Below, in pieces: positions 1 through 5,165 of a stretch of 5,165 nucleotides of DNA; positions within the stretch are counted from its first letter, which is position 1, and every line of letters starts with the position of its first letter. The position numbers were made by a program, and so were the translations under genes. A model generated the notes under the pieces. That model saw only the letters and a list, made by a program, of their open reading frames with translations, was not told the DNA's origin and did not search any database. Source of the stretch: Nitrosopumilales archaeon CG15_BIG_FIL_POST_REV_8_21_14_020_37_12 (GTDB lineage Archaea > Thermoproteota > Nitrososphaeria > Nitrososphaerales > Nitrosopumilaceae); NCBI GenBank assembly GCA_002781805.1, contig PFFZ01000002.1, positions 1 to 5,165 on the forward strand. Direction: 5' to 3'.

Positions 1-1019
1 ATTGCATCAGTATTGGAACCAGATTAAAAGAAATTTATCCATCTTGGGAAGTTTTTGCACCTGTAAAATTTGAAGACAAAATAGAAGGAATTTCATGGTA
101 TTCAGAACCTACAACTGCAAAAATAGTTGAACTGTTCAAAAGTAATGATGCTCTAATTTGCTTATTTTCATTAGGCGCAGTGATTCGATTAATTGCACCA
201 TTTTTAAAAGATAAAAAAACAGATCCTGCAGTAATTGTTATTGATGATAAAACTAATTTTGTGATAAGCGTATTATCAGGACACATTGGAGGTGCAAATG
301 AACTAACAGAAGAAATTGCCAAGAAAATAAATGCAGTTCCAGTCATTACAACGGCTGCCGATGTAAACAAAACAATTGCTGTAGATCTGGTGGGAAGAGA
401 TCTCGGATGGAAGATAGATGATGATTCTACAGTTACCAAAGTCAGTGCATATATGGTAAATGAAGAAAAAATTGGTATTTTTCAAGATGTTGGAGAGAAA
501 AATTGGTATAAGGAATTACCAAAGAATGTTAAAATTTTTAACAGTTTGGATGAATTGAAGAACTCTGACTCTAAGGGATTTTTGGTAATTACAGACAAAG
601 TGTTAGACGGAGAATTTTTGAAAGAGGCTGTTGTGTATAGACCACCAAGTTTAGTTATTGGAGTGGGCTTGCATTGGGACACTACAAAAGAGACAATTAA
701 GGAAGGGATTGATTTTTGCATGCAAAAATTCAAACTTAGTCCAAAATCCATTGCAAAGCTTGCATCAATAAAAAAACCTGAAGATGTTAAAGGACTAATT
801 GATATTGGAAAAGAAATGGGAATACCTGTGGAATATGTGAGCAGAGAGGAACTTGCAGAGATTTCGGCGCCAAATCCATCTGAAGCCGTCAAGGTGTTTG
901 AAGGGACATCAAGTGTTTCAGAAGCAGCTGCAATCAAGGTATCTGGAGGGGAATTGGTTGTGGAAAAACAGAAATTTCCACCAAATCTGACTATAGCAGT
1001 AGCAAGGAGATTGAGATGA
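1..1019 (+). CDS. cbiG: Cobalt-precorrin-5A hydrolase CbiG (5' partial)
   Basis: CbiG opens the delta-lactone ring of cobalt-precorrin-5A, releasing the C20-derived two-carbon unit as acetaldehyde, in the anaerobic cobalamin pathway in the cytoplasm. The reading frame is open from base 3 with no stop, so the gene begins left of the window; 338 residues are visible, and by usual family length only a short N-terminal piece is missing. Visible residues 54-66 (LFSLGAVIRLIAP) and 92-98 (SGHIGGA) are signatures of the N-terminal domain, and PVITTAADV follows. A middle linker domain comes next. The C-terminal CbiG_C domain starts near residue 216 (LVIGVGLHWDT) and continues through LASI, PSEAVKVFEGTSSVSEAAA and TIAVAR. 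The GTG at 180 is an internal valine, not a start. The stop overlaps the cbiX start as ATGA, suggesting translational coupling. The first glycine-rich motif of CbiG_C differs from the more usual GIGCRRG form. The family call is very secure. Confidence 0.95.
   Translation, partial: CISIGTRLKEIYPSWEVFAPVKFEDKIEGISWYSEPTTAKIVELFKSNDALICLFSLGAVIRLIAPFLKDKKTDPAVIVIDDKTNFVISVLSGHIGGANELTEEIAKKINAVPVITTAADVNKTIAVDLVGRDLGWKIDDDSTVTKVSAYMVNEEKIGIFQDVGEKNWYKELPKNVKIFNSLDELKNSDSKGFLVITDKVLDGEFLKEAVVYRPPSLVIGVGLHWDTTKETIKEGIDFCMQKFKLSPKSIAKLASIKKPEDVKGLIDIGKEMGIPVEYVSREELAEISAPNPSEAVKVFEGTSSVSEAAAIKVSGGELVVEKQKFPPNLTIAVARRLR
1004..1010 (+). promoter_or_regulatory. Shine-Dalgarno site for cbiX
   Basis: AAGGAGA lies inside the last codons of cbiG, five bases before the ATG of cbiX. 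This is good spacing for pairing with the 16S rRNA tail and supports 1016 as the true start. It is the clearest ribosome binding site in the window and fits an internal gene of a polycistronic mRNA. Confidence 0.6.
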
Positions 1020-1768
1020 AAAAAGGATTATTGTTAATTGACAGAGGCAGTCGAGAAAGAGAAGCATCAGAGGAATTAGAAGTGATTTGTAAGGAAATAA
1101 AATCAAAAGGGGATTATGTGTTTACAGATTTTTGTTTTCTGGAAGTGGAACCACCATACATCGAGGATGGAATTAAAAAGTGTCTAAAACAAGAAATTGA
1201 GTCGTTAACAATTGTACCTTATTTTCTTTATCCAGGAAAGAAAGTCAAGAATGCTGTTACGGATGTTATGAAATTTCAAAAAGATACCAAGGTAAAATTT
1301 GTTGTAACAAAGCCTATGAGTATGCATAAAACTCTAATTGAATTGGTAAGAAATAGAATATCTGCGTCTTTGCAAGAAAATAACGTGACAATTCCTGAAA
1401 AGGACGTAGATGTGTTGATTATAGGACATGGAAGCAAGGATCCTAATGCACAAATGTCGTTGAATTATGTAGTAGATGGATTAAAGACAGATTATAGAAA
1501 CGTGAATCGATGTTGGTTGGAAATTGAGCAGCCAGATATATTTGAAGGGATAAAAACATGCGAAAAAAACAACCCAAAAGTGCTTGTAATTGTTTTTTAT
1601 TTTCTACATGAGGGAGCACATGTAAAGACGGATATAAACAATGATCTTTTACCGGCACTGAAAGAATCAAGCATCAAAAATGTATGCATTACTAGACATT
1701 TGGGAGCAGATCAAAAAATGATTGATCTGATTATTGAAAGAGCAAGGGAAGTAGAAGATGCAGACTAA
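1016..1768 (+). CDS. cbiX: Sirohydrochlorin cobaltochelatase CbiX, two-domain form
   Basis: CbiX inserts Co2+ into sirohydrochlorin, the entry step of the cobalt-early cobalamin pathway; a related iron-inserting role (SirB, siroheme) cannot be excluded. The 250-residue protein is an internal duplication: FLEVEPPYIEDGIKKC (41-56) aligns with WLEIEQPDIFEGIKTC (167-182), and the motif before GSR near residue 10 aligns with GHGSK near 138. The C-terminal half keeps both histidines expected to bind metal, H138 in GHGSK and H202 in LHEGAHV. The N-terminal half has R10 (IDRGSR) and K76 (YPGKKV) at those places, so it probably keeps the fold but not the active site. Single-domain archaeal CbiX proteins are about half this length and dimerise; here the two halves would form the pseudo-dimer. 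The start is fixed by the ATGA overlap with cbiG and the AAGGAGA before it; the end overlaps cbiC by 11 bases. Metal specificity is inferred from the cobalamin context. Confidence 0.9.
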   Translation: MKKGLLLIDRGSREREASEELEVICKEIKSKGDYVFTDFCFLEVEPPYIEDGIKKCLKQEIESLTIVPYFLYPGKKVKNAVTDVMKFQKDTKVKFVVTKPMSMHKTLIELVRNRISASLQENNVTIPEKDVDVLIIGHGSKDPNAQMSLNYVVDGLKTDYRNVNRCWLEIEQPDIFEGIKTCEKNNPKVLVIVFYFLHEGAHVKTDINNDLLPALKESSIKNVCITRHLGADQKMIDLIIERAREVEDAD

Positions 1769-2399
1769 AAAAGGTCAGTCAATTGAAGATGCAAGCATGC
1801 AGATGATTGAAGAAGAAGTAGGGGATCATAACTATGGCAAAAAAGAATGGCCAATAGTCAGAAGAATCATTCATTCAACAGCAGACTTTGATTTTGTGGG
1901 GAAAAATAGATTGATTTTTCACAAAGATGCAGTTGAAAGCGGCATTAATGCTCTTAGAAAGGGATGCAGTATTGTAGTTGATGTTAATGGGGTTATTGGT
2001 CTGTTGAATAAACAGAATCCAAAGGATTTTGGAAATAAAATAGTATGTAACATATCAGATGTAAAAATAATGGAACGTGCAAAAAAAGAAGGCAAGACTC
2101 GCTCACAGGTATCAATGAGGGCAGCAAGAGCAGAGATGGATGGTGGTATTGTAGCAATTGGCAATGCACCTACTGCTCTTTTGGAGGTAATTCAGATGGT
2201 CAAAGAAGGAATTGTCAAGCCTGCCCTGATAATAGGAATCCCAGTGGGGTTCATTTGTGCTTCAGAATCAAAAGAAGAGTTAAGCCACATGGACAATGTT
2301 CCATTTATTACCAATTTGGGGAGAAAGGGAGGAAGCTCTTCTGCAGCTGCGATAATTAATGCATTGTACAAGCTAATTAGAGAAGAATCATCTTCGTGA
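1758..2399 (+). CDS. cbiC: Cobalt-precorrin-8 methylmutase CbiC/CobH
   Basis: CbiC catalyses the 1,5-sigmatropic shift of the C11 methyl group to C12 in cobalt-precorrin-8, giving cob(II)yrinate. The protein has 213 residues, normal for the family. EEWP-like KEWPIVRRIIHSTADFDF (29-46) carries the expected catalytic His39, equivalent to the active-site His of CobH. Further family motifs are DVNGVIGLL (75-83), GKTRSQVSMRAA, AIGNAPTALLE (133-143), GIPVGFICASESKEE (160-174) and GRKGGSSSAAAIINAL (188-203), so all substrate-site regions are present. The ATG at 1758 lies inside the end of cbiX with only a weak purine-rich sequence before it; overlap and coupling with cbiX favour it. An internal ATG at 1797 would leave the core intact but remove 13 residues. 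The 3' end overlaps the end of the opposite-strand cobB by 12 bases. The family call is very secure; the start is fairly secure. Confidence 0.95.
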   Translation: MQTKKGQSIEDASMQMIEEEVGDHNYGKKEWPIVRRIIHSTADFDFVGKNRLIFHKDAVESGINALRKGCSIVVDVNGVIGLLNKQNPKDFGNKIVCNISDVKIMERAKKEGKTRSQVSMRAARAEMDGGIVAIGNAPTALLEVIQMVKEGIVKPALIIGIPVGFICASESKEELSHMDNVPFITNLGRKGGSSSAAAIINALYKLIREESSS

Positions 2400-3743
2400 A
2401 TATTTCATACAGTTTTTTACAAAAATTTTAGCATAATCAGAACTGTCAAAATAAAGATGCCCGTAAGATGCAAGTGTATTATACAGAACAAGTCCGTCTT
2501 TGTGATTTTTTATGCCGTCACCTGTTTCTAGTTCTATTCCAAATTTCGAGTCAGAAGAGACGGAGGACAGTTCAGAATAATGGAATTCATGGCCACGCAA
2601 CAAATGAGATTTGTCAGAGAGGATGTTTTTAGAGAGAATTCTTCCTTTTGTATAGTTTAATTTCATTTTTTTGGTCATTTTTGTTTCTGCATCAAAAAGA
2701 CCCGTCATTTTGTATTTTTTTGTTCCATAATCAATAGATTTTGTGAGATACATTAAACCGCCACATTCAGCATAAATTGGCATGTTTTCTTCAGATAGTT
2801 TTTTGATAGATTGTCGCATGATGGTATTTTTTTCCAAAGAATCTCCTAGAACTTCGGGAAATCCACCGCCTATGTAAACTCCGTCGCAATTTGGAATTTT
2901 CCTGTCTTTTATTGGACTAAAAAACTTCAGATGGGCACCGTTGCGTCTTAATGATTCCAAGTTATCATGATAATAGAAGTTAAATGAATTGTCAAGGGCG
3001 ACTGCTATAGTCACATTAGGTTTTTTGTAATTTTGTTTTGGTTTGTTATTTATCAGAATTGGGTTTTTGAGAATTTTAATAATTTCTTCAACGTTTAGAT
3101 AATCTGCGATAATCTTTGAAGTCTTTTGGATTTTTTTATGTAAATTTTTTTCAGTCATTGTGGATATCAATCCCAGATGTCGTGATTCCAAAGCAATTTC
3201 AGGGTTTTTTGGAATGACTCCAACTATGGGAAGTTTGGTTTTTTCTAGGGCTTGTCTGCATAAATTTTCATGTTTTTTACTGCCAATTTTATTTAAAATA
3301 ATTCCTGATATTCTTGAATTTTTATGAAACTTTTGAAAACCAAATGCTGTTGCTGCAATTGATCTTGCCGTTTTACTAGCATCTAAAATCAATATTACAG
3401 GAGATTTAGTTAATTCTGCTATATGATGAGTGCTTGCAAAATTTGAATTGCCAGAAAATCCATCATAATAACCCATTACACCTTCAATTACAGAAATGTC
3501 AGATTTGGAATTTTCAATAAAACTTTTCAACATCTGGTTTTTTCCCATCATCCACACATCCAAGTTGAATGCTTTGTTGCCTGAAATGCTAGATAGGTAA
3601 CTTGGATCTATGTAGTCAGGTCCAACTTTGAAGGGTTGGATTGAGAATCCTCTTTTTTTTAATCCATAAATTAATCCACATGTGATAGATGTCTTTCCGA
3701 CGCCACTAGAAGTGCCTGCTAAGACAATTCTTGGAATTTTCAA
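2388..3743 (-). CDS. cbiA: Cobyrinate a,c-diamide synthase CbiA/CobB
   Basis: This enzyme amidates the a and c acetate side chains of cobyrinate, using ATP and ammonia from glutamine. The protein has 451 residues, typical length. The N-terminal ATPase domain has a Walker A loop GTSSGVGKTS (10-19), KVGPDYIDP (39-47), SVIEGVMGYYDG (84-94) and the helix after DASKTARSIAATA. A variable Lys/Asn-rich linker (about 225-242) leads to the class I glutamine amidotransferase domain: GVYIGGGFPE (288-297), the nucleophile Cys327 in YAECGGLMYL, RGHEFHYS (383-390) and ASYGHLYF with probable catalytic His429. The start is a TTG; the frame stays open upstream, but no ATG is seen, and the TTG places the family's usual opening KIPRIVLAGTSSG exactly. 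The gene is transcribed alone, opposite to its pathway partners, divergently from cobA and tail-to-tail with cbiC. Use of cobyrinate rather than hydrogenobyrinate is inferred from the cobalt-early context. Confidence 0.95.
   Translation of the reverse strand: MKIPRIVLAGTSSGVGKTSITCGLIYGLKKRGFSIQPFKVGPDYIDPSYLSSISGNKAFNLDVWMMGKNQMLKSFIENSKSDISVIEGVMGYYDGFSGNSNFASTHHIAELTKSPVILILDASKTARSIAATAFGFQKFHKNSRISGIILNKIGSKKHENLCRQALEKTKLPIVGVIPKNPEIALESRHLGLISTMTEKNLHKKIQKTSKIIADYLNVEEIIKILKNPILINNKPKQNYKKPNVTIAVALDNSFNFYYHDNLESLRRNGAHLKFFSPIKDRKIPNCDGVYIGGGFPEVLGDSLEKNTIMRQSIKKLSEENMPIYAECGGLMYLTKSIDYGTKKYKMTGLFDAETKMTKKMKLNYTKGRILSKNILSDKSHLLRGHEFHYSELSSVSSDSKFGIELETGDGIKNHKDGLVLYNTLASYGHLYFDSSDYAKIFVKNCMKYSRR
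2413..2418 (+). terminator. Possible T-tract terminator of the cbiG-cbiX-cbiC mRNA
   Basis: A run of six T on the plus strand lies 13 bases after the cbiC stop and is followed by a further AT-rich stretch (aaaaatttta, 2421-2430). Archaeal RNA polymerase can stop at such T-runs without a hairpin. The run also lies inside the 3' coding end of the opposite cobB gene, so it may be chance; T-runs are common on this strand because cobB is lysine- and asparagine-rich. Confidence 0.3.
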
Positions 3744-3766
3744 TTCGGATTTCTTGAACTGTTTTT

Positions 3767-3776
3767 TATTTAAATT
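3767..3776. promoter_or_regulatory. Palindromic TATA-like box in the cobB/cobA divergent spacer
   Basis: ATTTAAAT at 3768-3775 is a perfect palindrome and resembles an archaeal TATA box on both strands (TATTTAAATT plus; TTTAAATA minus). Taking the usual 26-27 base distance from box centre to transcription start, the minus-strand start would fall near 3745, two bases before the TTG of cobB, making that transcript almost leaderless. The plus-strand start would fall near 3798, leaving a short leader with GGAGG before cobA. The box match and distances are seen; use in both directions is inferred. Confidence 0.5.
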
Positions 3777-3798
3777 GATACTTTTGGAATAGGACTGA

Positions 3799-3834
3799 AT
3801 GTTTTTACTTGGAGGTTGGTCAGAGAACTTGTGA
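3799..3834 (+). other. Possible 11-codon leader ORF before cobA
   Basis: An ATG at 3799 opens an 11-residue frame (MFLLGGWSENL) that ends with TGA at 3832-3834. The stop overlaps the GTG at 3831 as GTGA, the arrangement typical of translational coupling. The ATG sits within a base or two of the transcription start predicted from the 3768-3775 box. The frame is too short to carry coding statistics, so this may be chance; it is recorded because position and overlap fit together. Confidence 0.2.
3811..3815 (+). promoter_or_regulatory. GGAGG ribosome-binding sequence near the cobA start
   Basis: GGAGG abuts the TTG at 3816 with no spacer, which does not suit initiation there, and lies 15 bases before the GTG at 3831, which is longer than usual. 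It therefore argues against the longer reading of cobA but only weakly supports the shorter one. Confidence 0.4.
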
Positions 3835-4364
3835 AAAAAGAGGGACTCATTATTGTATACACTGGAAAGGGAAAGGGAAAGACCACAGCAGCGTTGGGAA
3901 TCGTGTTACGAGCAGTAGGATACGAAAAAAAGATCTGCATGATTCAGTTTATCAAAGGCTCTTGGCATTATGGTGAGATGCTTTCATCAAAAAGATTAGA
4001 ACCTGAATTTGAGATGGTGGTGATAGGTAAGGGGTTTGTTGGCATTATTGATGACAAAAGTCCTAAAGAAGACCATGAAAAAATAGCAAAAGAGGCAATA
4101 AAGATAAGCTTGGAAAAAATACAATCAGGAAAATATGACATCATCATATTAGATGAGATAAATTATGCAGTGAACTTGGGTTTGATAAGAGAAGAGGATG
4201 TAATTAATTTAATCAAATCAAAACCGCCAGAATTAGATCTTGTATTGACTGGCAATTATGCAAAAGAAAAAATCATAGATTTGGCAGATTTAGTTACTGA
4301 GATGAGGGAGATAAAACATCCATTTCAGCAGGGAATAAAAGCCAAAAAAGGAATTGATTTTTGA
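3831..4364 (+). CDS. cobO: Cob(I)yrinic acid a,c-diamide adenosyltransferase (CobA/CobO/BtuR)
   Basis: This enzyme transfers the 5'-deoxyadenosyl group of ATP to Co(I) of the corrinoid, forming the Co-C bond; in the biosynthetic pathway it acts next to cobyrinate diamide synthesis. From the GTG at 3831 it has 177 residues. It is a P-loop protein of the CobA/CobO/BtuR type, unrelated in fold to PduO. YTGKGKGKTTAALG (10-23) is the Walker A loop, IIILDEINYA (104-113) the Walker B region, and LVLTGNYA (137-144), DLVTEMREIKHPF (153-165) and GIKAKKGIDF (168-177) match the conserved C-terminal half. The usual LTGR motif reads LTGN here. Start choice is uncertain: TTG at 3816 adds five residues but touches GGAGG directly; GTG at 3831 puts the P-loop at the distance usual in short family members. 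It is divergent from cobB and followed after 40 bases by the aIF2-alpha gene. Confidence 0.92.
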   Translation: MKKEGLIIVYTGKGKGKTTAALGIVLRAVGYEKKICMIQFIKGSWHYGEMLSSKRLEPEFEMVVIGKGFVGIIDDKSPKEDHEKIAKEAIKISLEKIQSGKYDIIILDEINYAVNLGLIREEDVINLIKSKPPELDLVLTGNYAKEKIIDLADLVTEMREIKHPFQQGIKAKKGIDF

Positions 4365-4373
4365 CCAGCAACA

Positions 4374-4382
4374 TTAAATTAC
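4374..4382 (+). promoter_or_regulatory. Probable TATA box of the aIF2-alpha gene
   Basis: TTAAATTA lies in the 40-base spacer between cobA and the next gene, centred about 26-27 bases before the ATG at 4405. That is the usual distance from TATA box to transcription start, so the mRNA would be leaderless or nearly so. No well-placed Shine-Dalgarno sequence is present, which agrees. A run of five T at 4358-4362, across the cobA stop, could end the preceding transcript. Confidence 0.45.
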
Positions 4383-4404
4383 ATAAGAAAGGGTTTTAGA
4401 AGAA

Positions 4405-5165
4405 ATGTCTACAGAAGTTCAAGAGTTACCAGAACAGGGTGAGATTGTTCTTGCCACCGTTACTAAGATTATGGATCATGGGGCATATGTTACACTAGAT
4501 GAATATGATGGAATTCAAGGTTTTTTGCATATTTCTGAGATTGCCCCAGGATGGATTCGCTCAGTAAGCAAATTTGTAAGAGAGGGAGACAAGAAAGTGC
4601 TCCTTGTAAAAAAAGTAAATCCTGAAAGAGGGGATGTTGATCTTTCTTTAAAACAAGTATCAAATGATCAAAAGAAGCAGAAACTCAAAGAAGTCAAAAA
4701 ATTTGAAAAGGGAAAAACACTTTTGCAGAATGTTCAGGAAAAAGCAAAGCTGTCAGACAGTGAAATGGAAAAGTTGGAAGATAGCATCTATTCAAAGTTT
4801 GATTCGGTTTATGATGCATTTCTTCAGATAGGAAGAAGCGGTATCTCGTCAGTAAAAGATCTCAAGTTAAACAAAAAAACATCAGCAGTCATTGAGGAGA
4901 TCTGCTCAAAGATCAAATTACCATCAGTTGAAATTCGTGGAATTATGGAAATTACAAGTAACAAATCTGACGGGGTAGAGATTATCAAGAAGACACTTCT
5001 TGATGCAATAAAAAAAGACTCAACAATCGACATTACATATTTGGGTGCACCAAAATACAGGCTGTCTATAAAGGCTGAGGACTTTAAGACCGCAGAAAAG
5101 TCACTAAAACCAATCATTGAGGAAATACAGAAGAACATAGAGAAAAAGAACGGAACATTCAAGTT
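4405..5165 (+). CDS. eif2a: Translation initiation factor aIF2 subunit alpha (3' partial)
   Basis: The alpha subunit of the archaeal aIF2 heterotrimer strengthens binding of initiator Met-tRNA to the gamma subunit and the ribosome. The frame runs from the ATG at 4405 to the window edge without a stop; 253 residues are visible and, by usual length (about 260-275), only the extreme C-terminus is missing. Residues 12-84 are an S1/OB-fold domain (GEIVLATVTKIMDHGAYVTLDEY, HISEIAPGWIRSVSKFVREGDK, VNPERGDVDLSLKQVS). A Lys/Glu-rich helical domain covers about 88-170, and an alpha/beta domain from about 172 (LPSVEIRGIMEI, DITYLGAPKYRLSI) binds the gamma subunit. The position matching Ser48 of the Pyrococcus protein, near eukaryotic Ser51, is Pro48. 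The start gives the family-typical N-terminus with ELPEQGE. It is an information-processing gene beside, not part of, the cobalamin cluster. Confidence 0.95.
   Translation, partial: MSTEVQELPEQGEIVLATVTKIMDHGAYVTLDEYDGIQGFLHISEIAPGWIRSVSKFVREGDKKVLLVKKVNPERGDVDLSLKQVSNDQKKQKLKEVKKFEKGKTLLQNVQEKAKLSDSEMEKLEDSIYSKFDSVYDAFLQIGRSGISSVKDLKLNKKTSAVIEEICSKIKLPSVEIRGIMEITSNKSDGVEIIKKTLLDAIKKDSTIDITYLGAPKYRLSIKAEDFKTAEKSLKPIIEEIQKNIEKKNGTFK

Noticed and set aside
35..937. Minus-strand open frames opposite cbiG (35-439, 303-485, 482-937)
   Set aside because: They lie opposite a clearly conserved gene, are low-complexity Ser/Phe/Ile-rich as expected for the complement of AT-rich coding sequence, and show no family motif.
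180..1019. A GTG at 180 as the start of cbiG
   Set aside because: The frame is open and conserved back to base 3 (GTRLKEIYPSW, LFSLGA before the GTG), so this GTG is the valine of LFSLGAVIRLIAP.
918..2164. Minus-strand open frames opposite cbiX and cbiC (918-1106, 1443-1670, 1919-2164)
   Set aside because: Same reason: antisense shadows of conserved genes without motifs or start signals.
3744..3815. A cobalamin riboswitch in the cobB/cobA spacer
   Set aside because: The spacer is too short for the element, no B12-box-like sequence was seen, and these riboswitches are a bacterial feature.
4824..5162. Minus-strand open frame of 112 codons opposite the aIF2-alpha gene
   Set aside because: The plus strand here encodes the conserved alpha/beta domain of aIF2-alpha; the antisense frame is a shadow.
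1..5165. tRNA or rRNA genes, CRISPR arrays, insertion sequences, or a new defence or mobile system
   Set aside because: Every stretch is taken up by recognised metabolic or translation genes with gaps under 90 bases; no repeats, inverted terminal repeats or unassigned genes were seen.

Overview
The window looks like an AT-rich archaeal chromosome, most probably an ammonia-oxidising Nitrososphaerota (Thaumarchaeota) of the Nitrosopumilus type. Three things point there: an archaeal translation initiation factor 2 alpha subunit at the right end, a cobalt-early (anaerobic-type) cobalamin pathway with a two-domain CbiX, and TATA-like boxes placed to give nearly leaderless transcripts, with non-ATG starts. 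The taxon is inferred from protein character, not from a database match.

Left block, plus strand (1-2399): three tightly overlapping genes of corrin-ring synthesis. cbiG (5' end cut off by the window edge) overlaps cbiX by 4 bases (ATGA), and cbiX overlaps cbiC by 11 bases. They almost certainly share one mRNA that began left of the window. CbiX inserts cobalt into sirohydrochlorin, CbiG opens the lactone ring of cobalt-precorrin-5A and removes a two-carbon unit, and CbiC moves a methyl group in cobalt-precorrin-8 to give cobyrinate.

Middle block (2388-4364): cbiA/cobB on the minus strand (amidation of cobyrinate to the a,c-diamide) runs tail-to-tail into cbiC with a 12-base overlap. It is divergent from cobA/cobO on the plus strand (adenosylation of the corrin cobalt). 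A 72-87 base spacer separates these two genes and holds a palindromic ATTTAAAT element that could act as a TATA box in both directions. The five enzymes cover cobalt insertion, two ring-contraction or rearrangement steps, the first amidation and the adenosylation. The methyltransferases (CbiL, CbiH, CbiF, CbiE/T) and CbiJ-type reductase must lie elsewhere, perhaps just upstream.

Right block (4365-5165): a 40-base spacer with a TATA-like box leads into the aIF2-alpha gene, which is complete at its start but cut off by the right edge after 253 codons. No RNA genes, mobile elements, CRISPR arrays or long repeats were seen. I found no convincing new system. The most interesting points are the divergent promoter with a possible 11-codon leader ORF before cobA, the one-active-site CbiX with a degenerate N-terminal half, and the loss of the Ser48-equivalent in aIF2-alpha.
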